DNA of 64,000 bases from Ophioderma brevispina (Eukaryota; Echinodermata; Ophiuroidea; Amphilepidida; Ophiodermatidae): positions 62,001 to 126,000 of the forward strand of contig JAMKCH010058417.1 in assembly GCA_023653785.1 (NCBI GenBank), in the 5' to 3' direction. The position numbers and the translations under genes were made by a program. Position 1 is the first letter of the stretch, and each line of letters opens with the position of its first letter. The notes beneath the pieces were generated by a model. It made no database searches, had not been told where the DNA came from, and saw nothing but the letters and a program-made list of their open reading frames with translations. This document shows positions 1 through 11,295 of this stretch, piece by piece.

Positions 1-2060
1 AAATATTGGACTATCTTTGTGCATTTACTAATTGTTGAAGTCAATAACAATTTGAATTTGGAAGCAAAGTATCAAGGTGTTGGTAGGAATTTGCGTTTCA
101 TGATACTTCAAGATCATAAAAACTCTCTCCTCCAGGTTGCTGTACGCTCATGGTTCTCTTCTAACAAACAACACTATGGCAAATGTTATTCACTTTATCT
201 TAAAGCCAGAACTTACTGATGATAACTTCCACCATTACGTAACTATTTTCGTATCTTTTAGAGTTTCGTTACGAAGTTAATCCCTTTTTAAAGAATTTCA
301 TATCTGTTCAAATGTGAATAACTTACGTTTAACTAATTCTTTCACCGTTTTCGTTCAACCAGAGAGTGGCACAAACTCGATTTTGTGTTCCGCAGTAAAC
401 TAGAGTTATCTCTCGATTGAAACAAGCAAATGAGATGAAACAAAAAATCCTGGAAAACCTGATCTTTTCTCTTTAATATGATTACAAAACGACTTACTTA
501 TGTTTAGATATAATATTGAAAAAAAAAATCAGTTTTTAATTGTACCATTTTTTGAGACAGGCTGTAAAAATAAACAGATGATACAAAACGGTTAATATCT
601 AGATAACCATAGAATGCTGACAAGAGAACTATTTGGTTTTTATAGACTATGTTCAAATGAAAACATATTTTCAAAAGTCATGACCAACTATAGGTGATAA
701 TATTACAAAAAACAGATACAACGCATATTTTGGAATACATACAAGTGAAGGGGACGATGACACTGCTAAACGCGAGGCGTGAGGTAGCAGTTCCCTCTAC
801 AAAAATGTCACAAATTGAAAAAAGGTACAAGAGATATGCATAAAGAAAATATGTCATGACATCGAAACGATTCCGACAAATCCAAAACGCAGGCAAATGG
901 TGACGTCCAAGTGATGCCATCATATCGCAGTGTTTGCCACTTCCCTATTCTAGGTGAAACTGGCGATCGATATCAACGAAACACAACGAAATGAAACAAA
1001 ATATGTCTTCTGTAACTTATTTTTTCAATTTTATTTAATATTTCCATATAATCAATCAATATTACAGTGTCATCAATGACAAAAAATTAACAATTCGAGT
1101 CAACACGATGTTTTCTTTTCCTGTAATTGAGACTTGGTGAAATATATAGAAACCAATTTGCATCCCTTCTCCAGCTGTCGCAAAAACCTAAATATTTCGT
1201 CAACACCACTATAGTAATTCAACCCATCGTGTCACATCTAGTATCTCTTCTTCGAGGTACAGGCATTAATGAGGGCCTCGGTGCATGGGTGGAAATTAAA
1301 ATTCCACGTTAAAACCTATGAAACATGTAGTCCAATAGTCAGAGAAAAATCAATCCTATGCTTTAATAAAATGAAACATTCAAATAAAGTATAAAGCGCA
1401 TTTAGAGCTAAATATCTCTCAAAAGATTCTGACTAATCGTATGTTGGCTTACCATGGTATTCATGTAATGTCACTGAATTTTGATCGAACACAAAAGGCT
1501 TATGCACTGCCTCTTTCTAAAAATATCAACATGAAAAGCCAGATTAATCTTAGCTTTGTTCATGAACAGGTGAATCGGCCCAATATTTTTCTTTTCTGTC
1601 TCCTCTCCCTAATATAGCGACGCTGTCCAAAACTTTTCTCTCTCTTCTGGTGACACTATGAGTTGAATCTACTATAGCTCTCTTATAACCCATTCGGTCG
1701 ATTCATAACTCCCAAAATTAGTGTTGGCATAGTTGTAACTTGTTTCATTGCATACCCAAAAATCTAATTTTCCACCAGCATTGGTCATCATTTTGACGTC
1801 ACTAGAGAGCAAAATTGGGTGCTTTTGATCAATGAAGCATTGGGCTGAAAAATCCGCCCGTTTTTCTTCGTATGTCTAAAAAGCAAAAATGCCTCTATTT
1901 TGTTAATTTTACATCAAATTGATTATTTTTTTTCGGGAATTCTTGATGTATTACAATATATTTTAGAAAATGTACGTCAACTGAGCTGAACAAAATTCTT
2001 ACATATTTCCTTAAATAGGAAAAAACAAGGGGGGCGGAGACGAGACAAATATACAGGACC
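1..2060. other. No supported gene
   Basis: AT-rich sequence with only short chance frames (up to 81 codons). I see no domain, splice-bounded exon or repeat structure here. Confidence 0.5.
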
Positions 2061-2068
2061 GGACAAAC

Positions 2069-2420
2069 TAATAATAATAACAATTCAGAGATTTATTAGC
2101 GCATTATGCTATTTGGCCTCAAGCCGCTTTCACAATGGCTCTGATCACTGTTGCCCAACCATACCATTACCATTATTTCAAGGGATGCAGCAGATCGGGA
2201 TAAGCGCTTTCCCTTATCAGCAAACATACATAACCATTGCAGCCGGGACCAGCTCCCCAAATATCGCATGGGTAAATCGAGACAACCAAGCGGTTAATTT
2301 CTTGTCCAGGGAAATTACAAGATAGCTGAATCTCACAGGGCTCGAACGCACGCCTATACGCATGGATGAGCGTACACTGGAGTCGAGCGCTTATCTGATT
2401 GAGCTATCTTGTCCCCTTAA
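2069..2420 (-). mobile_element. tRNA-derived SINE
   Basis: Read on the minus strand, the element starts near 2420 with a tRNA-like head. A pol III A box (TAGCTCAATCAG) lies at 2395-2406 and a B box (GTTCGAGCC) at 2339-2347, about 47 nt apart. A tRNA-unrelated body follows, and the element ends near 2069 in a tail reading GCGCTAATAAATCTCTGAA and then ATT repeats. The 8-mer GGACAAAC occurs at 2061-2068 and 2421-2428, directly at both ends, and is a candidate target-site duplication. The source tRNA was not identified. An ATT-repeat tail is typical of SINEs moved by CR1/L2-type LINEs, and a CR1-like LINE remnant lies at 19.8-20.5 kb; the partnership is inference. Confidence 0.75.
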
Positions 2421-2739
2421 GGACAAACATGATGTCTGACTAAATGAAATGATAAGTTAAGAGGAGGTAGAAAGAGAAGAGGGGGAAATGGAGAAGAAAA
2501 ACGAAAGTAAGAAGGCATGACATCGTACATCTTGACAAGAGACTTTGTTTTTAAAGGATGATAGTGAGGGGAAATTCTGTAGTTCAGAGGGCAATTGCAT
2601 CCATAGCTTAGGGCCTTGAGATGAGATTTAGGGGTATGTCTGGCAAGAACAGTATTGGTAGGTGTAATGAAGGGGTCTTGAGTATTGTAGCAAAGGGCAG
2701 CATGGTACAGGAGTTACAAGATCTGAGTATGTTAGTTTG

Positions 2740-3260
2740 TACGAATTTGCGCAATGAATTCCTAGGGAGGAAAATTCGGCAGCTGATGTGCTGAGTAAGA
2801 TGGAAGATCAAGACGATTGCAGTGTGTCTCGTGATTTTTTTGAATTCATGAATAATATGTAGGGCCCATTTTCGGTTGATCGGTTTGTTGATCATACTAA
2901 TGCAAAGATTCCCAATTTCAATTCCAATTTCTGGTGTCCTAATTCCTCATATGTGAATGCTTTTGCTACTTCTTGGGAGGGAGAGAATAATTGGTTGGTG
3001 CCCCTTATTCACCTACTGTAGTTCCTCAAGTTATCAAACATTTGTGTGCTTCAAAAGCTTCAGGTACTTTTTAGTAGTCCCGGATAGGCCGTCTGCAGTT
3101 TTCTACCCTATCTTATTTTCAGGAACAGCCTATTTGCGTGCTTAGTCAAGCAAGTCATCAAGTTCAAAGATTTATTTTTTTTGCAAGGAAAGAACTCTTA
3201 GTCCATTTTTGGAACCCCACAAATGCAAAGTGCGGTATTGTGTGTTAGACTGCAGAGCTT
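2740..3260 (+). mobile_element. DIRS-like element: RT/RNase H 3' portion (decayed)
   Basis: Conceptual translation from 2764 gives the motif REENSAADVLSKM, then GPFSVDRFVDH, AKIPNFNSNFW and ATSWEGENNWLVP. This order is characteristic of the RNase H end of DIRS/Ngaro-type retroelement polymerases. In-frame stops interrupt it (after FMNNM and after PLIHLL), and the reading continues in shifted frames, for example VIKHLCASKASGT and PSAVFYPILFSG. The upstream RT core was not recognised, so this is a 5'-truncated pseudogene. It is directly followed in the same orientation by a tyrosine recombinase (3422-4230), as expected of this class. Not a host gene. Confidence 0.75.
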
Positions 3261-3421
3261 TTAATGTTCAAGAGTTTTACCGCATGGTAATACATATGTC
3301 AAGTTTGTATTGTGTGTTCAGCATTGAACAGTATTTTGACGCCGTGTGGCGTTAGCAAAGATTTACTCGTTCGGTGCTGCATAGTGTTGGATAAAGATGA
3401 CTTTATTCATTAAGGATTTTA

Positions 3422-4230
3422 ATGTATTTTCATCCTTACAGAGCTTTTGATTATAAAGACGGTGTGGAAAAGGTTTTGAAAGCTTCTCGGGCTCCAAGCA
3501 CTGTTAATAAGTACTCTAGAGCATGGCGAAGTAACCGAAGTTGGTGTCACGAACAAAAGTTCCCCATCTTCCGGGCTTTTCAGAAGATATTGCTAGGTAC
3601 TTTGTTGAATTATATACTCATAACGCACCTTTTTCTAGGATCAAGGGAATCTTTTACAGTATCAAGTGGTTCCATGATTGTAGACCAGGTGGTGTTAATC
3701 CTTGCGATCAAAAGTTCCTGCATTTGTTGTTGGAAGGTCTTAGGTGTCTTACTGCCAAGCAAGTGTGCAAAAGAACCGATTACTGTTGATATCTTACAGA
3801 CAAGTACGGACAGGGGTCGAACCTAAAGGACATTAGGTTGTGTGCAGTATGTCTGCTTGCTTTCGCAGGATTTCTTCGCAGTGAGGAATTGATAAATTTG
3901 AGGGAGTGTGACATCGAATGATATTCGTGTTTTATAAGTCAAACGACTCAATATAGGGTAGGGTGTTGGGTTGCCATAGGGCAAACAGGTAACAGTACCT
4001 GCCCGGGTAATATGCTTAAAAGATCTCTCTCATTGGCAGGTGTGAGTGTAGCACGATTCGCCATGCATTATAATGCATCTGGCCTACGCTTTTATGGCCA
4101 ACGGCCCCGATATTTCAAGTTTGACTGGGCGACCTTCACTTTTAATCGTAAATTTCTTCAATCCCCAAGTGATTCTGGAATAAACAGCGGACATCGCAAG
4201 ACAGTTGAGAAGATTGTGGCGGCAAGCTAG
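3422..4230 (+). mobile_element. DIRS-like element: tyrosine recombinase (decayed)
   Basis: This encodes the recombinase that DIRS-type retrotransposons use for integration instead of a DDE integrase. An N-terminal core-binding part (KASRAPSTVNKYSRAW) begins near 3477. The reading then moves to another frame (PGFSEDIARYFVELYTHN, then HLLLEGLRCLTAKQVCK) and to a third frame with LLAFAGFLRSEELINLRECD near 3850-3915. There the R of GFLRSEEL should be the first catalytic arginine. A further segment (CWVAIGQTGNSTCP, NMLKRSLSLAGV) runs to about 4060. The C-terminal H-x-x-R and tyrosine boxes could not be identified. At least three frame changes and a stop make it non-functional. DIRS versus Ngaro/PAT cannot be decided. 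Confidence 0.75.
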
Positions 4231-4257
4231 GTTGTATCACAGGACATAAAATATCTT

Positions 4258-5440
4258 GTGGACAACAAAGATATTGTCAGGACCTGCAGAATGCCTACGG
4301 ATCAGTCCCTCATAACCTCATCCAGTTTGCTCTTTGAATGGTACTATGTGCCTGAACATATACGTAAGCTAGTGTTCAACTACTACGACGACCAGTCACA
4401 GAGTCAAGACCAAAGGAGGACCACAGACTGGAGTGCAGTGACTTGTAGGAGTATGCCAAGGATGTTCCCTTATCATGTACACTCTTGCTCACAGTCTTCA
4501 ACCATCAGCATGCAGAGATCTACTTTACAGCCAAGAAAACCCAGAGGCTGCAAGGCTAGCTAATCACCTCAGTAGAAGAATCCTTACATGGACTCGCACA
4601 TGAAGGCAAAACAAGCAAAGTGTAGGCCCCATGCCATGAAGAAAAATTTATTACCAGACAAAAAATGAGACAAGAAGGTCATAAAAACTCAGTATGTTGC
4701 ATTTGATCCAGCTGGACCATCGATGGGAAAGGAAATAGGCAACATCCACAGCCAACCTGTCCGATTTCTGGAACGCTTATCTACGAAGACCTAAAAAGAT
4801 GATGGCATAAGGATCAAGTTGACAGAAAAGCTACAACATCTGCTAAAACTGACAGACAAAAGCCCAAATCAAGGTATCATGAAAATGTGGAGTAAACAAT
4901 GCAAATACTACCAAGGCTTTCATGGGAGTTTACAATCTACACTTCACATTAGCTTTGTACAGAAATTAGAACGCTGACACAAGCACCTCAAGAAGGGCCA
5001 GATCAGCATAAAACCCACCACTAGTGCATCTCTAAAAGAAGAGGGACATACGGCATAGGAGTTGAAGAAGCTGACTAAATCGGTGAAATGCATGAGTTGA
5101 CAAAAATATCATCTAATAAGTACTCACAAGATGGTGCACACAGACTCTGTACTGTGAAGGTCCTGCAAAGAAGGCAAAAGGTGCACGTGGGAACGGTGTT
5201 AAAGAGGATTGAACAGAAAGAGGTCACCTTAATCATTCAATGAAATGTATCAGAGGAGCAGGACAGACAGAGCAGGACTTGAGATACAAAAGCAAACCAG
5301 AAACTAATTAAAGACATGACTCCTCAGGAACACAGGCAAGCCCTTACCAGTCGTATGAACAGATGGGGGTGGGATGAGGAAACAATGCTTGTTCACATGT
5401 ATCCTGTGCAGCACAAGGAAAACTAGACCCGTGGATAGTG
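4258..5440 (+). mobile_element. Non-LTR retrotransposon RT and C-terminal region (decayed)
   Basis: A string of LINE-like peptides occurs in changing plus frames. PEHIRKLVFNYYDDQ near 4350 is followed by VGVCQGCSLIMYTLAHSL near 4445, which matches RT motif B (G-x-x-Q-G-C-x-L). Next come IDGKEI-like and EDLK/RIKLTEKLQHLLKLTDKS near 4790-4860, and HISFVQKLER near 4945. DMTPQEHRQALTSRMNRWGW follows from 5311, and DEETMLVHMYPVQHKE runs to about 5420. The catalytic Y-x-D-D segment and the fingers are missing or unreadable. It abuts the DIRS-like recombinase in the same orientation, so one element may have inserted next to the other. Orientation and RT identity are fairly secure; the clade is not assigned. 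Confidence 0.6.
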
Positions 5441-5444
5441 TCAT

Positions 5445-7115
5445 GCAGGTAGACACATATGGAGTTAAAGGACCGGAGTGTCCTCCAAGATAAACCGGTG
5501 GCCAATGCATTTGAATTCTTTAATTTTCCCTCTCCGACTGATTGGAATAGGCCAAAACTACAGGGGGACGAACGTATCAACGCGAATCGAGTATAGGGGG
5601 GATCGATTTGTGTAAAGCGGGAACAGAATGACAAACAATGAGAGTTCTTCATTTCTGAGAATGATAATTCTAAAGAATTGGATTTTCCATAGAACTGTGT
5701 CTGCAACAAACAATCACTGGCGAAGTAGACATTCTGTTAGCATTTTTTGGCTTCCAGACAATCTATGTAAACATAATCGAAAAAAAATGGGCCTAGGTAG
5801 CCACGAACTTGAGGTTTAAAAATGCGAACATATAGATCGTGGAAAAAACAGCGATAGAATATATGAATTGTGATGTATTGAGTACAAGCACCGGTTCGGG
5901 TTTTGTGAAGGTTTTTGCTCAAAAACTTAGAAGCAAGTCGATCATAATTCTGTGAATATTACAGTAAAGCTAATCTAACCTGTAGTAAAGTACAACTTGG
6001 AAAAAATTATTCAATAGTTTGTCTCGTCAAGTTCCTAAAATGAAAATGAATTTCATATAAAATAAAATTTTCCGTTAGGCCTATTTGTACTAAAATCTAT
6101 GCCTTTATTCTTAGTTTCTTCAAAATTAAAAAAGTTCTTGCTCCACCCATTTCTGAAAGGCTGACTCGGATATTCAAAATTATAATTTGTTTGTGTGTAT
6201 TCATCAAAAAATAGTCAACGAAAACTAAAGATAGGTCACCTAAAACACCTAAAATGCTTAACCTCGTCTTACCAGGGGGGGGGTGCGCTAAAATGACAAA
6301 ACTTTCGCAAAAAAGCTTCTAGGTAATCGTTCTCTCATCCTTCCGGTTCATTTTAGTCGAAAAAATATATGGAAGGTAGCACTTCACCGGGTACGGGTAT
6401 GCCGGCAAAGTTGAAGGGTGGGGGGGGGGGGTCATCCGCGGCCAAGTGACGTGTTGCGCGCGGTGGGGTCCGGGTGTTGCTACCCAAGGATATTTTATGG
6501 TGAATTTTCAAAATATTATGCCCACCAGTATGGCTCTAAAAAAAAACTCTATGATTATGTTAAACTAGCCAATTACATCATTTAGAGTGAAAAACCGCAT
6601 GAAAATCCGATATTCCTAGGTTTTTGCGCAAAATTCGATTTTCACCTATTTCGTGAGAAAATGCCCAATTTTGCCGACAACGGACTTGGGATGACTCAGT
6701 GGACGCAATACTAGGTCTGTTGGTACTTATTTTGGTAGGAATAGAAAGAGGAGGCAATGCTATTCGCTGGTATCAAAATCATAAGCATCGGGGCTTTATA
6801 ACAAACTCTCGAGGGGGTGGTAACCCACCCCCCTTGGTTAACCGTGTTAACAAAAAAAGCGTGGTAAGACGGGGGTTAATTCAAAAGTTTGAGACGAATA
6901 GGAATTTTTCATTTTAAGGCAGACACATTTGTATAGTATAACAGTCCCATTACCTTGCCTTGCCATATAATACTTAAGGGGGGGACACCATAGCATTCAA
7001 AATTCTGTTGTCTACAAATAATGACGTTTCTGAGGAGTCCGGAAAAGCATGAGTTGATTTTCTTGCTAACGATTTTTTCTGTAAGGTGATAATTGAACTT
7101 TGTTAAACTTCCAAG
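5445..7115. other. No supported gene; G-runs and one lone repeat end
   Basis: Only short chance frames. A lone repeat end, AAAGGCTGACTCGGATATTC near 6156, resembles the terminus of the TTAA-flanked MITE at 7120-8128. Long G runs lie near 6280 and 6420. Confidence 0.5.
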
Positions 7116-7119
7116 TTAA

Positions 7120-8128
7120 AGGCTGACTCCAGGGGGTAGGACTGCCAAATAACAGCAACAGCGAATTCAAAACTGCATCAACTTCGGGTGCTAGTCTTTT
7201 CAAAGGACTTAACGGTAAGGAGGGCGCTCTTACGCATATCGAAGGTTACACACGGACTTGACTAAAGACTAGGCTGGTTCACGAATATTAAATCTAAATG
7301 AACCGTTATTGGAATACATATTTTTGCAGCGGGGTAGATCCACTAACCCCGACGATTTTGACGTCCAATATTTTTTTCCTAAATATCATGATATTACTAA
7401 GTTCTTTTGAACAAAGGTTAAGAGATGATTTTGTAATGTCACTGGGACCGAGGCGGCCATAGTAAAATACGTAGCAATTCCCCAAATTACCGATTGGAAA
7501 ATGCCCAATGCTCAATCGAGCAGATCGTGTCCACCCCCCCCCCGGCTGACTCGAGAGTTCCCGATGAGGGCGCACTAATTTTCAAACAAATCGTTTGTTA
7601 TATACGGTATTCATTATGTCACTGTTATTACTTTGCATAAATGTTTACTCCATGGAAACGGAAAATCTGATTCATCTGTGTAATTCGGCATTTTAAGTAA
7701 GGATGTTAGTTCTAATGAATATTTTTAAAGGCGGACTCAGAGATTTCAGAGGGCGCACTCAATTTTCAAACAAACGGTTTTTGCATAACATAAGCTTGTC
7801 CATGTAATAATCACTGTTGGGAAAATAACTAAGCTCAAATCGAAGTCCTTTATATAGAAAATCACAAACTTTGTTTAAAATTCCGAATCCGGAATTTGTA
7901 TTATACACGGTATCCTAGGGGCACGTGATACGTTGCATAAATGCTTACGCCATGGAAACGGACAATCCGATTCACTCTAATGTGTAATTAGGCATTTTAG
8001 GTGATTTTCTTTAGTTCTTGATGACTTTTAGTAATAATACGGAATAAAAATATATTTCGAAATCTCTGAGTCAGCCTGTAATTACTACATACACAAATTA
8101 TATTTCGAAATCTTTTTTGAGTCAGCCT
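7120..8128. mobile_element. TTAA-flanked MITE (piggyBac-like signature), with nested insertion
   Basis: The left end AGGCTGACTC follows TTAA (7116-7119) and the right end GAGTCAGCCT precedes TTAA (8129-8132). The ends are therefore inverted repeats bounded by the TTAA duplication typical of piggyBac-type elements. A second pair of similar ends sits inside at about 7727 and 8083, suggesting a nested or internally duplicated copy. A separate hAT-like MITE is inserted in the left terminal repeat (7130-7544). Without it and its 8-bp duplication the element is about 586 bp. No transposase frame is present. Family assignment rests on the TTAA signature only. Confidence 0.65.
7130..7544 (-). mobile_element. 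hAT-like MITE, CAGGGGG family, copy 1
   Basis: A 415-bp element begins CAGGGGGTAGGAC and ends in GTGTCC plus a C run and G. It is flanked by a perfect 8-bp target duplication GCTGACTC (7122-7129 and 7545-7552). Eight-bp duplications and CAG-type ends fit the hAT superfamily. It is inverted relative to the copies at 41923 and 46247. A frame on the minus strand keeps SDITKSSLNLCSKELSNIMI, also seen in copy 3, but no transposase domain is recognised. It lies inside the TTAA-type MITE. Confidence 0.75.
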
Positions 8129-8132
8129 TTAA

Positions 8133-9648
8133 TTTTTTAGTTTTTTGGTTTTATATAAAAATCAATTGATATAATTTCCAAACAATAAGAGAGCATTGGC
8201 TGACCTATACGACACGAGGCTCGACAAGCTCAGTATAGTGAGCCCGCCCTGTGCAAGAGATAAATGTAAACATCACAATGCCCCAGAAACCGTGATGGAC
8301 TGCATCAATGACTGAAATTTCTGGTGCCTTTGTGTTCATTTTTTATAATACAGTAGAGTTACCATGTATCAAATTACGTTTGACAGAGATTACAATAACT
8401 ACTTGAAATGAATGGGTCTAAGGAGTAGTTTAGTGTGAAGGAAACTTGGGCCCTCCAAAAGCTGAGAGAGAGAGCGAAGAGCATGTGATGATGGATGGGG
8501 AGTTATAGATAGTAGATCAGAAAAAAGACCGAGTTAATGAAAGGGGGTTTGTATGGCAAGTTATTGGAAATGGGAAAGGGTAAAACATACTGCTCTCAGA
8601 AATTTTACCTCAAAGTTGTTCTCTATATATAACCCATTTATCTGCGTCCTTGAAAATAATATGCGAAACTTGTCTGTTATTAATTTGATACACTCAAATA
8701 AAGTGGGGGCAGGTTCCCGGTTAGTGCAAAACAATCCCGATCGCAGGTAAAAATGACTTGACCGCAGGGGCAAAGTGTGAAAAAAGGGGATGATCCGTAT
8801 ATTTCCTTGCCGATTTTCCCTAAAAAAATACTTTACCAGGTGGCAATCTGCCCCTATGCCACCACGCTGGCGACACCTCTGATAAAACCAACATCAGTGT
8901 GCGATATTAACTAAATGGCCAACTACCATGAACTAAAGTATATTAAATATGAACAAATTAAGAATGTTAACTAAAACTGCAACTTGAATAATATACACAC
9001 AGTAGCTAAAACTTTAGAATTATGCTTCAATCATTACCACAGATGTGTTCAAAATGGATGTTTATAGCAACATAATTTTCTAAAAAGCAACCTAATAAAT
9101 TATCTAAGTAGAAAAGGCAATCCCTTCCATTAAACTTGCATCATCTTTTCATAACCACCGGGCATATACCTGTCTTATCGTGGTAACTCTGCCTGTCCTG
9201 GACGATTATCCACCTACAACTCTCCCATTCGTTACCACCCTTTATATAATCACTTGCAACCATTTAACCAAACTCTCTATTGCCAAGCCAGTCTTGCAGG
9301 GGACTTAAGATCAAAGAAATGTTTTTAGGGCATCTTAAAAAATGCATGATTTTGTTTATGTCTGAAATCACATATCCTTACACACTAACACTAAACCCCA
9401 AAATTAATATTAGTAAGTAGATCATTTTCATAAGAGAGAAACATTTAATGAAAACGGGGTAATAGCACAGCACAGAATCGGGCATAGTGGTTTCTATATG
9501 GGCGACCTTGGCAAAAATAGAGCCTTAGTTTTTTTTTCAACAGAATAAACATATAGGTGATTTTATGTTGCCAGCATATGAGTTTTCCGGCCAGCGACTC
9601 TTTTCATAAAATTCGTGCGATCTTGAAAGATCGTGTAATCTGGAAATC
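8133..9648. other. No supported gene
   Basis: AT-rich DNA with only chance frames. Nothing recognised. Confidence 0.45.
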
Positions 9649-9649
9649 T

Positions 9650-9715
9650 TAAGGCTGACTCAGAGATTTTCCGATTAGGGCGCACTCATTTTCAAACAAA
9701 TCGTCAGGCGTAGTG
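9650..9715 (+). repeat. Lone end of the TTAA-type MITE family
   Basis: TTAAGGCTGACTCAGAG begins near 9651 and is followed by the same subterminal sequence (GGGCGCACTCATTTTCAAAC) found at 7560 and 7750. No matching inverted end was found nearby, so this is a fragment or a decayed copy. Confidence 0.55.
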
Positions 9716-9719
9716 ATCA

Positions 9720-11290
9720 ACGGCTCACCTCGGAAAAACTTAAAATTATCATACGTATAACACTAAATAGTCAAACGTATGGTCAATATCTAACACCTAT
9801 CTCAAGAATAATTCAAATATAACTACTTTTCCCAACAATCAGGCAATTTAAAAATGTTTACCAACACTCACATTTCAGTACTCCAATGTTTTTGAATAGC
9901 TACTTCCTATCTTCTTTGGATGTAAATCAATATTGATTAGTTGCTTCTCTGCCTCTGTTGTGGGTGTAGAGGTTTCTCTTGTGGGTGTTGTCAGCAAAGA
10001 ATTGTGAGTCCCGCTTCTTCTTAAGGTGGGGTTAATTTGCTTGATGTAGCTAGATGAATGACGTTCAGGAAAATGAAAATAAGATACAGAGTTGAAGTAA
10101 GACATACCAGACACCATTTTACCGTGTCGCCCACATCACACGCTGTCGTATTTTACAAAACACGTTTTAAAAAAAATCACGGTTGATAATCTACTGGGAC
10201 ATTTCATGGCTATACTGACTGTGTAAGCAAGCATATTTGACTTTAATATTTCCAATAAAACGTTATGAAGTTTAATATCTAAAGTAACTGAAATAATAAA
10301 CTACAGTTATATTCTAGTAATTAAGCTACAAAATTAGAAGCCTGTTTGTGAAAACAAAAATAATGCATATTGCACAATACGATGCAAATTACATCTTACA
10401 GGATCGGCAAAACAGAACGATAAAATAAAATGCGTGTAAATAAATAGCGATTTTGAAAAACCACAGTATGTGAAACACAGATATGTTAATTTTGAGAAAA
10501 GGAGAAATCCATAATTATAAACTCATTAAGTGACGTCACATTTTGAAACTTTGTGGATTTGTAACTACGATAAACAAAGTAAAATGTGAAAATATGACAG
10601 TGAAAATGTGAAATATTATGTGTGCTGGCGACAGTTTGATTATGACTTGTGTTTAGCAAAAAGAACTGTTAACATAATAAAACAAACGCTAAGGATTGCC
10701 AGAGTAGTTTTTCATTTTATGTGCAACGACAAGGAAAGCAGTCTGTCAAGTTCTTACGTCTTTTGAGGAGATATGCATTTTGGGAATGTTAGTGACAAAA
10801 CAATATTTGGTTTTGAGTACAAATTTGTGCTGGATAATTCAAGCGAATTCCATGTCTAATTTGGGATATGAACTTGATTGATTTGAAAGTGTAATTTAAA
10901 GTAATGCAACATTTATGAACTGAAATATCAATTGACGCTACGAGCCATGATTTAATTTGCATAGGCTATTACAAAAAAGATGCATCTTTTATGTAAAATT
11001 TGCTGAGATTGTCCTTTCATTTTTGTCTTGTTTTTGTTTGTTTGTTTGTTTTTTCACAAAAGTCATTACAACTTTATTAAACAACTCTCCCCACCTCTTT
11101 TAGTTGCTGATGTAATGAGTCGTGAGTTCAGCCAATCCGCTTAAGTATTTAGATATAGAAAGCCATCTTGCGCGACAATTTGCAACAGCAATGTGTAGTG
11201 TGGCCGCCTCTAATATTCGCTTTCCAAGCCTCATTTTCTCAAGTCTATGCAAATCACCTAAAGTAATGGATTTCATTTAGAACGTAAACG
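9720..11290. other. No supported gene; one weak exon candidate
   Basis: AT-rich. The only coding-like stretch is an 80-codon minus frame at 9875-10117, described under findings as weak. Otherwise nothing is recognised. Confidence 0.4.
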
Positions 11291-11295
11291 ATCTA

